Shown here: positions 28,155 to 37,728 of the stretch, in pieces | Layout of the letters: the number at the start of each line of letters is the position of its first letter | How positions within the stretch are numbered: the stretch's first letter is position 1 | DNA from: Mariaggregatimicrobium sp964498785 | Lineage (GTDB): Bacteria; Zhuqueibacterota; Zhuqueibacteria; Thermofontimicrobiales; Thiofontviventaceae | Length of the DNA: 64,000 nt | NCBI GenBank assembly: GCA_964498785.1 | Contig: CAZCJL010000015.1 | Location: 16,870 to 80,869 of the forward strand | Direction of reading: 5' to 3' | Position numbers and translations under genes: made by a program | Notes under the pieces: generated by a model | Told to the model about the DNA's origin: nothing | The model's database searches: none | Seen by the model: the letters and a program-made list of their open reading frames with translations, nothing else

Positions 28155-28168
28155 AACGACACTCTTTT

Positions 28169-29155
28169 TTAGAATTGTTGATTGAACGGATTGAATTTGG
28201 CTTCTTTTGAAATATCAAAGGATTGATCCTCTACAACACAATTCAAACCCGAATCAATTTTATATTCAACAGATTCAATGGCGTCCGTGTTTTGCCGGAC
28301 ATCGCTTAACAAATTGGTTAAATCGAGCTTAATATCAGAAATGTTACGCAATTCTTCATCACGCTTATCGGAAACTAACGCGACTTTATGATCCAGATCG
28401 CCGATAAAAAAGTGGGGTTTACTGTAATTTATCTTTAGAAGCAGCCGGGGAACCTGTCCGACCTTTGTTCGGCTAATCAAATTTTTAGTACCGTTCCACA
28501 AAGCATCCACCAGCATGTCGATGTCTTCGGAAGTCAACTGCGTCAATTTTCCGGCATTTTCATTGATCACGCCCCAAAATCCGATCAACGAATACGGCAG
28601 CACATATTCTTCCCGAAACGTGAATTGACGTTTCCCTTTTCCCGGAGAATAGGAATCGGCAAAAGCGCCGGTACCTTTCAAATAATGAAGGCTCACGCGG
28701 TGCAGGGAATGTCCCATTCTGAACTGCACCGGTCCGGTCAGTGTTATCGACCCTTTCGCATTTTTTTTGTCAACCTTTAATTCAAGCGGGATCGTCGCGC
28801 CAAACAGACGCGCGTCAATACAGGAATTTAGAATATTTTGTTTGATCATCTGCTGTTGTTCTTTATAACTTTTGCCTTCCAAATCACTGTCCTTTGTTAA
28901 AAAATCAAGCGCGCGTGTTTTTGCGTCCTGTAGAAAACCGTCGTCATCCCGGATTTCTCTGATAAATATTTCTTCATTTTTGAATTCATGGAGATAGTCA
29001 CGAACAGTTCGTTTCAATCGAACATCGGTCACAATATTGACGCCGGTTTCTTCATCAATACGCGGTTTATTTTCATCATTCGGATCGCCGTTGGGATTGG
29101 CGTAGGCGACGTCGTACAAAAATAAAATTTCGCTGCGATGGGTAATATTACTCAT
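28169..29155 (-). CDS. cas7: Cas7 (Csh2 family), Cascade backbone
   Basis: Cas7 forms the filament that holds the crRNA spacer. The N-terminus EILFLYDVAYANPNGDPN followed by PRIDEETGVNIVTDVRLKR is the Csh2/Cas7 signature of subtype I-B. SITLTGPVQFRMGHSLH near residue 140 and SYSPGKGKRQF further on fit the family. The 328-aa protein overlaps cas8b by 8 bases and precedes cas5 by 14 bp. Confidence 0.96.
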   Translation of the reverse strand: MSNITHRSEILFLYDVAYANPNGDPNDENKPRIDEETGVNIVTDVRLKRTVRDYLHEFKNEEIFIREIRDDDGFLQDAKTRALDFLTKDSDLEGKSYKEQQQMIKQNILNSCIDARLFGATIPLELKVDKKNAKGSITLTGPVQFRMGHSLHRVSLHYLKGTGAFADSYSPGKGKRQFTFREEYVLPYSLIGFWGVINENAGKLTQLTSEDIDMLVDALWNGTKNLISRTKVGQVPRLLLKINYSKPHFFIGDLDHKVALVSDKRDEELRNISDIKLDLTNLLSDVRQNTDAIESVEYKIDSGLNCVVEDQSFDISKEAKFNPFNQQF

Positions 29156-31007
29156 TGGATTCTCCTTTTTCTTGTTTTTGAATTTTAAAATAATGACTTA
29201 GATTCATTCCCAATACAAAAATAAAATTCATTTCATCATGATGCAATTTCCAGGCGTCCGGTTTTCCGGCTTCTAAATAATAACCAGAGAGACAGCTTTC
29301 CAGTGATTGATAATAATTCTTTCCATACTGTTCCAGCTTTTCCTGAATTTGCGGAAGAAGCTGGCTAATTTGCTCGCCGTTCATTTTCAATCCTTTTAAC
29401 CGGGATCGAAACGGCGTGCTATTTTTATCCTGGTTTTGTATGTTCAGTAAAAACCGTGAGAGTACGCCGGTTAAAAATATTGCTTTTTCTGCGGGTGTGG
29501 TGAAAAACGCCGGAAAGGCTGAAAAAAATGTTTCAACTTTATCCGGTAATTCTTCTTTTGAATTAATCTTAAAATCCTTGATAAGTTCTTCGTTCATATT
29601 AAATTCCTTTCCTCTGAAATTATGAAACAGATTTAATTCGTTGATAAAATTAAGCAGCATAAACGCGCTTATTGTTTGAATGCCAATATAATCGCCATGA
29701 GAATGCAAAAAACGCAATCGGGTCATAATTCCTTTCATTACAAAGTAGTAATCGATAGCTCTGCCGGAAATTATTTTCCCGCTTAATTCCAGGAAATGTC
29801 GATCATGGTTTCCGTATTCTTTCTTGTTTGGAAAATACTCCCTGAGAAGTCCAAAATTAAAATATATCGGATGGCGGCCATCTTTGTCTGTCCATGTAAA
29901 AATGTCAGTCAGTTGCAATCGTTTTTTTAATGCGAACAAGCGACTCAACCGTGATGGCAAGACATCTTCAATGACTAATAAAATTCTCAATGCTGACTGT
30001 ATTTGTTCGAAAAAGAAAAATCGCAGCGACAGTACATTTTCCTTTTCCGCCAGTAATTCCAGCACTTCCTTTTCCGAGTTTGTTATCCGATGTTCTACAT
30101 TTCTTTGAAATTTTGGCTGTTTTACCCAATCTTCCATTTCCTCTAAAATTTCATCCGAATCTGTGTTATGAAAGGTTGGAATTAAAAAATATCGAAATCC
30201 GTAAAAATGAAATGTGAGAGAATCTTCCATCATTTTACGACCATCTTCGACCAGCGAAGCGCACGATCCGCACACCGGATAATTCTTCCAGGCGTCAGCA
30301 TAATTGAAGCCCCCACTGATGAATCCTGGTTTATCCAGCGTATAAAATGAAAAATAAGTGAAATAGCCGTTAACTTCCTGCCGTTGTTTGCCACAGACTG
30401 AACATTGTTGATCAGTACCGTAAGACTCTTCTCTGTACGTTTTCACAAAACGATAGGATTCTGTAGCCTGTTTTTCAATAATGGATCGGAAAATGTCGAT
30501 GTCTCCCAAATATTTTAATTCTCCGTTAAAGCACAGTTTAATGGTAAGGATTGGAGTGGATTTGCGATCTGTAATTTCAGAGATTTTCTCTTCGATGTCC
30601 GCGATTATATTATTGCGTTCTGTTTTTAAGATGTGATAAACATCTTTTAATACGGAAATATCTCCAAATTCTGTGCTCATTTTATCATTATCTTTTAGAT
30701 TACTTTTAAACCATCCGAGAATCTTTACATCATAGGTTTTTTTTGTTTCAGTAACCATAGCTGTTGGCGAAAAATTTGGTCCGCGCGGTGATCCTGATCG
30801 AAATAATATTTTAGAAAATCGCTTTTTACTAAATTCTTCTGCACCAATTTCACGATAACTCCATTGATCGTTTTCTTTAGAAAAAACGATCGCAAAGATT
30901 AGCCCATTGTTATTCCGAAACGGATTTTCCAGATAACGCTCCAGCGGATCGCTAATATCCGTTTGCCTCCTGCGATATTCTCCCAATTTCATGATTGAAT
31001 GAATCAT
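29148..31007 (-). CDS. cas8b: Cas8b (Csh1/TM1802-type) large subunit
   Basis: Cas8b is the Cascade large subunit, responsible for PAM recognition. The 619-aa protein shows the TM1802/Csh1-like stretch ILFRSGSPRGPNFSPTA near residue 70 and a zinc-finger pair CSVCGKQ (near 200) and YPVCGSCASLVEDG (near 245). The rest is mostly helical, as in the family. Position just upstream of and overlapping cas7 supports the call. The start is uncertain: ATG at 31007 (MIHSIMKLGEYRR) or five codons later. It lies 25 bp after the end of the broken cas6. Confidence 0.92.
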   Translation of the reverse strand: MIHSIMKLGEYRRRQTDISDPLERYLENPFRNNNGLIFAIVFSKENDQWSYREIGAEEFSKKRFSKILFRSGSPRGPNFSPTAMVTETKKTYDVKILGWFKSNLKDNDKMSTEFGDISVLKDVYHILKTERNNIIADIEEKISEITDRKSTPILTIKLCFNGELKYLGDIDIFRSIIEKQATESYRFVKTYREESYGTDQQCSVCGKQRQEVNGYFTYFSFYTLDKPGFISGGFNYADAWKNYPVCGSCASLVEDGRKMMEDSLTFHFYGFRYFLIPTFHNTDSDEILEEMEDWVKQPKFQRNVEHRITNSEKEVLELLAEKENVLSLRFFFFEQIQSALRILLVIEDVLPSRLSRLFALKKRLQLTDIFTWTDKDGRHPIYFNFGLLREYFPNKKEYGNHDRHFLELSGKIISGRAIDYYFVMKGIMTRLRFLHSHGDYIGIQTISAFMLLNFINELNLFHNFRGKEFNMNEELIKDFKINSKEELPDKVETFFSAFPAFFTTPAEKAIFLTGVLSRFLLNIQNQDKNSTPFRSRLKGLKMNGEQISQLLPQIQEKLEQYGKNYYQSLESCLSGYYLEAGKPDAWKLHHDEMNFIFVLGMNLSHYFKIQKQEKGESNE

Positions 31008-31032
31008 TTCAGGTCCCTATTTTTTAAATAAG

Positions 31033-31305
31033 TTATTTGATTTTTATAACTAATGTTTGATTGCGCGGTAACAGTTCCCCTTCCATCTGATATAAATAAT
31101 TGTTTAAAATAAATGATTTGGAGAAATTAAACAACTTCATTGGGTTTCCATCGGTTGTGAGATAGCCTTAATTATGAAGCCAGCGAACGTATTCATCGGA
31201 TCCATGTGAAAGGATCTTATAAATCGCCGCAGAGAGCGGGTATTGATAATTAATGGGAATTCTGCAATTACCATCAATTGAACGCAATGAAAGTTTAATT
31301 ATCAT
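31033..31305 (-). pseudogene. cas6: Broken cas6 at the head of the cas operon
   Basis: Read on the minus strand from the ATG at 31305, the frame encodes IKLSLRSIDG, then RIPINYQYPLSAAIYKIL and SDEYVRWLHN, followed by an in-frame TAA (31168-31170) and, still in frame, GYLTTDGNPMKLFNFSK. This is the classic N-terminal pattern of Cas6 (xPINYxYPLSxxIYKxL ... FLHxKGY ... KLFTFSxL). The second part ends at TAA 31033-31035, so only about 90 of some 240 residues remain. It starts about 110 bases after the cas promoter and lies 25 bp upstream of cas8b, the standard location of cas6 in type I-B operons. It is inactivated by both the stop and the missing C-terminal half. Confidence 0.85.
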
Positions 31306-31420
31306 ATATCTGCCATTTGTTAAGGAAGCTTAAATATTTTTTTTAATTCTGATAAAATTAAAATAGAAATGATGGCAATATAATGGGAAGTAAATATATT
31401 TATTAAACACGAACAGAAAC

Positions 31421-31449
31421 AATATAACACTTCAATATCAAAGAGTCAA
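31421..31449 (-). promoter_or_regulatory. Sigma70-type promoter of the cas operon
   Basis: On the minus strand TTGACT (31449-31444) and TATATT (31426-31421) are separated by exactly 17 bases. Transcription would start near 31414 and run into the broken cas6 and then cas8b. No other good promoter was seen within the cas cluster. Confidence 0.7.
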
Positions 31450-31771
31450 TTAAATTTTTATTAAAATAGTATAAAATAAATATATATTGAATCCACCTGT
31501 TAATGACAGAGAATCTGTAAGAAATATGATAAAGACAAACACCTAATGGAATTCGCTTCTATTCGCCCAGTGTATCCTGAGCATGCCGAAAGGCTTGTCA
31601 GATTGATAAAAACAAACAACGCCCATTAAAATAATGCGTTGCGTCCCTGTGAGTTTGCGATAAGTTAACATTCAGGTTCAATGCGTTTATTATGAGCAGT
31701 AAAAAACCGGAACTTATCACAAATCCATCGTTTAATATTAAAATTAACCAAATATCAGAAAGGATGAATTT
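31450..31771. other. Divergent gap upstream of the cas operon
   Basis: This A/T-rich stretch separates the leftward cas promoter from the rightward exported-protein gene. It holds a short CCTGAGCATGCCGAAAGG repeat (about 31576-31593), related to the one at 53-72. I see no reading frame or RNA structure worth naming. Confidence 0.5.
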
Positions 31772-32782
31772 ATGAAAAAGTATGTTTTTTTTCTCGTCTT
31801 AATTTTAATTTTCCGGATTGGGATCGTTCAGGCACAGGTCACTTACATCCAAACCATGACCAGCAATGGATTTTATGGGAAAGGCGCCTATACCTCAAAC
31901 TCAACCACTTACCTGCATGGTGATAAAATGACGTCAGAATCAGAGTTTAAATTTACTGGCAAAATGATGAAGTATTTTAATAGCAAAGGTCAGAATGTGG
32001 AAATAACCCGATTAGATAAAGAGTTATTCTGGCAATATAATACTGATAAAAAGAAGTACAAAGAACTGACTTTTGCCGAAATGAAGAAGATGGTTGAGGA
32101 AGGAACAAATCAGGCCCAATGGCCTGCCGCGGGAGAGGAACCAACAGATAGTGAAGACTCAGAATACGAATGGCAGGAACCAACAGTGAAAGTGACCGAG
32201 ACCGGCGAAACAGCAAATATTAATGGGTACAATTGTAAGCAATATATTATGACCGTGGAAACAATCGGTACTCATAAAGCGACCGCTGTTAAAGATACGC
32301 TTCTGTTCACGAATGAAACCTGGAATAGCACAGCACTCGAAAAGATGGAACAGGTTCCAACATTTAACAAAGTACTGGCAGAAAAATTGGGATTTTCCCA
32401 CGAAACCAATATGGGAATCGCCCGGTTGATGTCGATGTATGGCGACCAATTTGAAATGCTTTCTGAAGAAATGAAAAAAGTAGAAGGATATCCAGTCAAG
32501 TCAGATATTTCGTTGACGCAAACCACGAATTTCAAACAATTGGCAAAAAATGAAGAAGCACAATCCGAAGAGAGTAAATCAAGCGCTGACATCACAAATC
32601 CGGGTAAAATGTTTGGTAGTTTTCTTGGCAAAAAAGCGAAAAGCATGGTTAAAAAAGAAGAAGAAAAACCGCAGGGGTTTGTTGAAATTTTTCAGGCGAC
32701 CACAGAAATAACGGATGTTTCTTTTAATAGTATCGATCCGGCAAAGTTTGAAGTGCCGGCAAAGTATAAGTTAGATAAGTAA
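31772..32782 (+). CDS. Exported DUF4412-like protein
   Basis: A clear signal peptide (KKYVFFLVLILIFRIGIVQAQ, cut after AQA-like residues near 22) precedes a 310-residue protein. The order TYLHGDKMTSESEF, YNTDKKKYKELTF, then TGETANINGYNCKQYIM near residue 150 is the pattern of DUF4412-type periplasmic proteins, which resemble LolA/LppX-fold lipid-binding proteins. The C-terminal third is lysine- and glutamate-rich. AAAGGA lies 8 bases before the start. It stands alone between the cas operon and a long gap. Function is unknown; envelope localisation is inferred from the signal peptide. Confidence 0.8.
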   Translation: MKKYVFFLVLILIFRIGIVQAQVTYIQTMTSNGFYGKGAYTSNSTTYLHGDKMTSESEFKFTGKMMKYFNSKGQNVEITRLDKELFWQYNTDKKKYKELTFAEMKKMVEEGTNQAQWPAAGEEPTDSEDSEYEWQEPTVKVTETGETANINGYNCKQYIMTVETIGTHKATAVKDTLLFTNETWNSTALEKMEQVPTFNKVLAEKLGFSHETNMGIARLMSMYGDQFEMLSEEMKKVEGYPVKSDISLTQTTNFKQLAKNEEAQSEESKSSADITNPGKMFGSFLGKKAKSMVKKEEEKPQGFVEIFQATTEITDVSFNSIDPAKFEVPAKYKLDK

Positions 32783-32814
32783 TACGTGCATAATTGAATG
32801 TGCATTCGGGAGTT

Positions 32815-32934
32815 GGGCTATATCAAAGTCGATAAATTAATTTAACCACGCTAAAACAACGCTATTATTTATTCTTTAGCAAATCTCTGTGAGCTCTGTT
32901 CATTCTGTGGTGCGAAAATTTATTGATATAGCCC
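32815..32934. mobile_element. MITE-like element, 120 bp
   Basis: GGGCTATATCAA at the left end is the exact inverse of TTGATATAGCCC at the right end, and both arms continue with ATAAATT/AATTTAT at nearly matching places. The interior has a CTCTGTGAGCTCTGTT string and no ORF. It begins about 30 bases after the stop of the exported-protein gene. Confidence 0.6.
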
Positions 32935-33201
32935 TCCCGGCAATTTTTTAACAGGCTGCCCGGGAACTCAAGATCATTGGAAAAACCTGCCAAAAACAGC
33001 AGCTCTGCTGATTGCCTCTTTTAGGGTTTAACTGAAAAATTTTAAAAAACACCAACATAAAGTTGAAATAATTCTGTTGATATTGAAAAGTTCAGTGAAC
33101 ATTGTTGACTGTTCCGGTTTTTCGTAACGTGATTATATATATGCTGGAATTGATAACGTTTGATACAGAAAGATGTGGAATTTGTTTTTTTGAAATCGCC
33201 A

Positions 33202-33288
33202 GTAAGGGGATGTATCAAAAAAATTAACATACTTTGGCTTTTAATTTCTCCACTGCTACTGATTAACAGTTTTTGACACACCCCTTAC
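33202..33288. mobile_element. MITE-like element, 87 bp
   Basis: GTAAGGGGATGTATCAAAAA on the left is nearly the inverse of the TTTTTGACACACCCCTTAC on the right. The ends share the (G)GGGxTGTxTCAAAA style seen at 56536, a form typical of IS5/IS1182-type ends (inference). There is no transposase in the window. Confidence 0.55.
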
Positions 33289-33985
33289 AGGCAATTAGCT
33301 CACAATCCTCTACTGAAACATAAACAACCAAATTTCGGTTGTTTGTCGTGCGGAATAAATACTGGCAATTCACCAGATCGAAAGTCCATCAAAAGTTTAC
33401 ACATAAAGATATTTAACACAATTTTAATATTAACCACTAAAGTTTTCATAAACTCAAAACCTGCGATTATAATTTGAACAATACTATATTAATTAATTTT
33501 TTAATAATTATCAAGAAAAATATTATTAATAAATTTATACATCCTAAAAAAAACACGTTTAAACGATGTGAATTACAAAAATGAATTAAGAGGCAGGATA
33601 TTTTCAATAGCGCCACCCACTAATTGAATTAACTGACCGGGCGTCAAGGCTATCGGGTTGGGAAGCCGGGAGAAGAAAAAAATGGAAATTGATAGATTTA
33701 TTACATCATTTTTTAATTTAGTACTGATGATACAACCTACTTTATCGCTGAATCAAGGAATTCATGTTATTTTAATTTTTCATAGAAATTTCCCGAAAAG
33801 TGTGACTATCTTACATTACCAATAAAATACGATAAAAAATATTCCTTCCTGATGTTTCATTTTAGGATTCACGTTATCATTTCCATTTTTCGGTGCGGAC
33901 GTTACTTTTTTCCCTTTTTGTATTTGGTTTGATAAACTCGCTGATCGACTTTCTCCTTAAGTTTATCATGTGTAACTATTCAGAC

Positions 33986-34089
33986 GTCACTCCTGCGAAT
34001 GCAGGAATACCCTAATTTTATAATAATCAGGAGATTCCGGGAAAGCCCGGAATGACATTTTACAAAAAAATCAAACTTATGATACAGCT
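33986..34089. mobile_element. Repeat A copy 1, GTCAyTCC...GGAATGAC element
   Basis: A 71-base core (33986-34056) begins GTCACTCCTGCGAATGCAGG and ends CCGGGAAAGCCCGGAATGAC. It is followed by ATTTTACAAAAAAATCAAAC and TTATGATACAGC, the same right flank as the copy at 56561-56664. Two hairpins are built in (CCTGCG/CGCAGG-like and CCGGG/CCCGG). Other copies are at 54180 and 56561. Confidence 0.7.
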
Positions 34090-34127
34090 CCACGAGAAAT
34101 TACCAACTTTTGGGAATTGCTCCCGAA

Positions 34128-34156
34128 ACTTCCGAAGTTTCTAAAACTTCGGAAGT
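34128..34156. repeat. Perfect palindrome ACTTCCGAAGTTT / AAACTTCGGAAGT
   Basis: Two perfect 13-base arms surround a 3-base loop, 60 bases after the stop of the phosphodiesterase gene in its transcription direction. Related palindromes are at 35949-35978 and 58941-58973. There is no T run, so it is more likely a REP-like RNA-stabilising hairpin than a terminator. Confidence 0.65.
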
Positions 34157-34215
34157 GTGTTATGCGGATATTTCCAGGAAAGTTATTTTTCACTCGAATG
34201 AAGCAGGTGATTTCT

Positions 34216-35007
34216 TTACCCCTCGCTCAATATCTTTTTCAGAATATCCGGGCGATTGGTGATAATGCTGTCCACGCCAAGTCCGATCAGGCGCTTCATT
34301 TCATCGGGTTCATTGACTGTCCAAACGTGAACTTCTTTGTTAGTTGCGTGGGCTTTATCCACAAATTCTTTATCAACTAATTTATAATTCACGCTCAACA
34401 AATCGACATTTGCAGTGAACACATCCACATCTTCCGGCATTTTGGAAAAAATATAGCCTGCGCGGATCGCGGAATTCAATTCTTTCACTTTATCGATGGC
34501 CGCGAATTTAAAGGATGTAAAAATGCACTGGTCTGCAAAATTCTTGTCATCGATTATCTTTAGAACCCGTTCTTCCAGCATCTTTTCATGTCCGTTCATC
34601 TTCAGCTCGATGTTGAGTTTCATTTTGCCATGAACCGAATCAATGATTGCCTCCAATGTTGGGACCGGCTCATTTACAAATTCCTCGCCGAACCAGGAGC
34701 CGACATCAATGCCCTGTAAATCAGCGTAATTCATTTCCCAGATATTTTTATCCAGACCTGCTGTTCGCTGCAATGTCTTGTCATGCAGCAAAATAATGAC
34801 GCCATCCGCTGTTTCCTGGACATCCAGCTCTGCGTAACCGGATCCCACTTCGATGGCTTTCAACATTGCGCTCATTGTATTTTCCGGCGCCAGCCCGGAT
34901 GCACCGCGGTGTGCAGTGATGATGCCCGTTGGTTCGCTATTTCCACAACTCCAAACAGCCGCCAACAGTACAAAAAAGAGAGTGAACATTTTAAAATAAA
35001 TTGACAT
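34216..35007 (-). CDS. glpQ: Exported glycerophosphodiester phosphodiesterase
   Basis: The enzyme hydrolyses glycerophosphodiesters to glycerol-3-phosphate and an alcohol. It shows the GDPD motifs TAHRGASGLAPENT near residue 31 (catalytic histidine and arginine), AELDVQETADG near 60, LLHDKTLQRT near 74 (second histidine), NIELKMN near 130 and VHVWTVNEPDEM near 228. The N-terminus has a hydrophobic signal ending VWSCGNS, so it is probably exported, perhaps as a lipoprotein. It is the last gene of the glp cluster, 81 bp after the regulator gene, and supplies substrate for GlpT. Confidence 0.92.
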   Translation of the reverse strand: MSIYFKMFTLFFVLLAAVWSCGNSEPTGIITAHRGASGLAPENTMSAMLKAIEVGSGYAELDVQETADGVIILLHDKTLQRTAGLDKNIWEMNYADLQGIDVGSWFGEEFVNEPVPTLEAIIDSVHGKMKLNIELKMNGHEKMLEERVLKIIDDKNFADQCIFTSFKFAAIDKVKELNSAIRAGYIFSKMPEDVDVFTANVDLLSVNYKLVDKEFVDKAHATNKEVHVWTVNEPDEMKRLIGLGVDSIITNRPDILKKILSEG

Positions 35008-35088
35008 ATTAACCTCCGATTGTTATGTTGAAGAATTATTGTTTGATTCGGGGAAGATAGTGTCTATTGGAGATTCACTTCACATTCA

Positions 35089-35874
35089 TTACATCTGATT
35101 TGTTGTTAAACCAAGCGACATATCAAAGTTTTTATGGGTCTCGTCATACATCAAGGTCTTGCTGGTAAATTTCAACTTATCGCTGCGATAAATGTCTTCG
35201 GAATATTGAAAAAATGATCCATCTTTTAACGTGATCAATCTTTTCATAAGCAGCAGCGGACTACCCACATCAACATTTAGTAATTTTTTCTCCGCAGGGC
35301 CAGCAACAACAGCCTCAATACTTTGTTGTGCAAAACCTAACCGATAATCTGTTTTTTGATACAATAAATCGAAAATAGACTCATTCTCGAGATCATAATT
35401 TAACAAATGTTTAAAAATTCTGTACACAAAATAGGAACGTTCAATAATCAGTGGTTCTTCATCGCCAAAACGGAGTCGTTGAATTTTCGTGACTTTTTCA
35501 TCTTCTTCCAAATTGAGCAATTTTCGTATTCTTTTACTGGGAATTTTCGTTGTCACCTCTAATATTTTCGCCGTTGCAGCTTTATCGTTATTCGTCATTA
35601 ATTCTGTAAATCCCATCAGGTTGTGGGCATCCTGTTCTATTTTTTTGTAAGTAACAAAAGTTCCTTTTCCTCTCTCCCGCACAACAAAACCCTGATGAAG
35701 CAACATTTTAATCGCTTCACGAATTGTCCCCCGGCTAACTTTATACCTGGTCATTAATTCGCTTTCACTGGGAAGCTGATCCCCTTCCTGGTAATGCCCG
35801 TCTTGTATTTCCTGATATATTTCATCAAATATCTGATAATATACCGGAACCATTCGTTTAATGTCTAAAGCCAC
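35089..35874 (-). CDS. GntR-family regulator with UTRA domain
   Basis: A winged-helix N-terminus (VPVYYQIFDEIYQEIQDG, then GDQLPSESELMTRYKVSRGT and IREAIKMLLHQGFVVRERGKGTF split over residues 10-75) is the GntR/HutC DNA-binding domain. Residues 95-240 form a UTRA ligand domain (KIQRLRFGDEEPLIIERSYF, SIFDLL, VGSPLLLMKR). HutC-type regulators bind sites of the form TGTnTAnACA; such a site is at 40201-40216, upstream of the cluster's first gene. It probably represses the cluster until a glycerol-phosphate-type ligand appears (inference). Confidence 0.92.
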   Translation of the reverse strand: MALDIKRMVPVYYQIFDEIYQEIQDGHYQEGDQLPSESELMTRYKVSRGTIREAIKMLLHQGFVVRERGKGTFVTYKKIEQDAHNLMGFTELMTNNDKAATAKILEVTTKIPSKRIRKLLNLEEDEKVTKIQRLRFGDEEPLIIERSYFVYRIFKHLLNYDLENESIFDLLYQKTDYRLGFAQQSIEAVVAGPAEKKLLNVDVGSPLLLMKRLITLKDGSFFQYSEDIYRSDKLKFTSKTLMYDETHKNFDMSLGLTTNQM

Positions 35875-35948
35875 TTTATTTTCTCCTGACTAACTTTTCC
35901 GGACGCTAATTAAAGACGTTTATGTCTACTTTTTGCAAAATGTCCGGT

Positions 35949-35978
35949 TTTCCGAAGTCTCAAAGATTTCGGAAATCT
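35949..35978. repeat. Imperfect palindrome between glpD and the regulator gene
   Basis: TTTCCGAAGTCT and AGATTTCGGAAA, one mismatch, separated by a few bases, form a hairpin in the 114-bp gap. It belongs to the same family as 34128-34156 and 58941-58973. Confidence 0.55.
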
Positions 35979-35988
35979 CACCCTTGCG

Positions 35989-37689
35989 TTACAAATCCCG
36001 CAAAAACTTATAATTGAAAATCTTTTTCTTTTTTGATTTCCGTGTTTCCGACGCCAGATTCGGTCGGTACAATTTTACAATCTTTTGCTCATAAAGTTGA
36101 ATATTTTCATTTACTTGATTGCGATTCCACTTAAACAGCGGTGCAGCGATTTTTGCTGCAGTTTCCACACAATCGAGTCCCAGGCATCGGCTTGTACCGA
36201 TCCCTGTTCGTCTTACTAAAATATCATCCAGATTTTTTGCCAGTTCATCCTTAATAGCGTACGGGATTTGTGCCTTAATATCCGGATTATTTTCACAAAT
36301 CGGTTCTTTCAGCTTCTCGTCCGCTTCGGTAAGTTCAAGCACATCTTTAAAATTCGAACCATAAAATCGAATCAGATATTCAACGGTCTGTTTCGTCAGG
36401 TGATAGTTTTTCGAGTACTCTAATGAAACATCCTGAATATATCGCTCAACATTGGAAATTCCATAACTGCCAAAAAGCGGATAGTTGCGCGTTTTCGACT
36501 TTGCTTTGTAATCCAGTTTTTCGCATATCAAATCAACACATTCTTCAGCCAAATTTCTATAGGTTGTTAATTTACCACCAATAATCGAAATGAAATTCTG
36601 GTGGCCGTCATGTTTCTCATGGTCAAAGATGACATGTTTGCGCGTCACCTGACTTTCCTTTTTACCGGGTTCATATAATAACGGGCGAACTCCCGAATAG
36701 GTATAAAGTACATCTTCTTTTGTAAAATTCTTTTCAGGGATGAATGTATTTAATTCTGTCAACAAATATTCGACTTCTTCATCAGATGCCACAATTTCAT
36801 CGAGATTACCATCGTAGTAAATATCCGTAGTACCAACCAGATAATAGTCTCGCCAGGGCACGATAAAAAATGGGCGGCCATCCTGCCGCGCTTCTATGTA
36901 CAACGCTTCTTCGGGACCATCCTCAAATTTTTCGATCAGGATGTGACTGCCCTTTGTCCCGCCCATTTTCCGGGAAATGTTATTATCAACTAATTTGGAA
37001 ACTTCATCCACAAATACGCCGCTGGCATTCACCACAAGTTTTGATTTGAATTGATTGATCTCCCCGCTTATTCTGTCACGAACAATTAATTCCTTCAAAT
37101 CTGCCTCAACATCTTTATATTCAATCAATTCATTATGGTTGAGAACAAAAGCGCCGGCTTCATTCGCACTCAATATAATTTCAAGACACAATCGTTCGGG
37201 ATATCCGACCTGACAATCATAATAGCTGGCAATTGCTTTTAATCCCTCTTTTAATAATGATGGATCATGTTTACTATTTTTATTTATAAAATAAAACTGA
37301 TGATTGGGCAGACTTTTATCAAAGGAAAATATATCGTAAGCAATCATACCGGCTTTGATCATCATTGGACCACGACTGCTGTTTTCGTAAATAGGTATTT
37401 TTAATTTCAATGGCCACAATAAATGAGGAGCGTTTTTCAAAAGCCGTTCTCTTTCCCGAAGTGACTCCCGTACAAGCGGAAATTCAAAATATTCAAGATA
37501 TCTTAATCCCCCGTGAATAAGTTTTGTGGACGCACTTGTCGTATGGCTGCCAAAATCATTTTTGTCGATTAATAAAACGGATAGTCCCCTTAACGCTGCA
37601 TCCAGCGCAATACCAGCGCCATTAATTCCACCTCCGATGATGATGACATCAAATAGCTTTTCCGTTAGTATTTTTTTATCAATAATCAT
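35989..37689 (-). CDS. glpD: Aerobic glycerol-3-phosphate dehydrogenase
   Basis: GlpD is a membrane-associated flavoenzyme that oxidises glycerol-3-phosphate to dihydroxyacetone phosphate and passes electrons to quinone. The FAD-binding start DVIIIGGGINGAGIALDA near residue 13, followed by TTSASTKLIHGGLRYLE near 50, is characteristic. Further marks are YLVGTTDIYYDG near 280, YSGVRPLL near 322 and a C-terminal helical domain with RTGIGTSRCLGLDC near 500. The 566-aa length is normal. It lies 39 bp after glpT. Confidence 0.95.
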   Translation of the reverse strand: MIIDKKILTEKLFDVIIIGGGINGAGIALDAALRGLSVLLIDKNDFGSHTTSASTKLIHGGLRYLEYFEFPLVRESLRERERLLKNAPHLLWPLKLKIPIYENSSRGPMMIKAGMIAYDIFSFDKSLPNHQFYFINKNSKHDPSLLKEGLKAIASYYDCQVGYPERLCLEIILSANEAGAFVLNHNELIEYKDVEADLKELIVRDRISGEINQFKSKLVVNASGVFVDEVSKLVDNNISRKMGGTKGSHILIEKFEDGPEEALYIEARQDGRPFFIVPWRDYYLVGTTDIYYDGNLDEIVASDEEVEYLLTELNTFIPEKNFTKEDVLYTYSGVRPLLYEPGKKESQVTRKHVIFDHEKHDGHQNFISIIGGKLTTYRNLAEECVDLICEKLDYKAKSKTRNYPLFGSYGISNVERYIQDVSLEYSKNYHLTKQTVEYLIRFYGSNFKDVLELTEADEKLKEPICENNPDIKAQIPYAIKDELAKNLDDILVRRTGIGTSRCLGLDCVETAAKIAAPLFKWNRNQVNENIQLYEQKIVKLYRPNLASETRKSKKKKIFNYKFLRDL

Positions 37690-37728
37690 TTTCTTTCCTG
37701 TTTGTAGAGATCAATTCAATGTGATATA

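Larger units (their letters stand above)
32783..34215. other. 1.4-kb gap rich in short inverted-repeat elements
   Basis: I see no convincing gene. The stretch carries three short inverted-repeat elements (32815-32934, 33202-33288 and 33986-34089), a perfect palindrome (34128-34156), and a 33-base string at 34092-34124 that recurs at 52935-52967. The 79-codon minus-strand frame at 33042-33281 overlaps one element and has no coding character. Confidence 0.7.

Noticed and set aside
33042..33281. 79-codon minus-strand frame in the repeat-rich gap
   Set aside because: It overlaps a MITE-like element, has no ribosome site and no recognisable composition.
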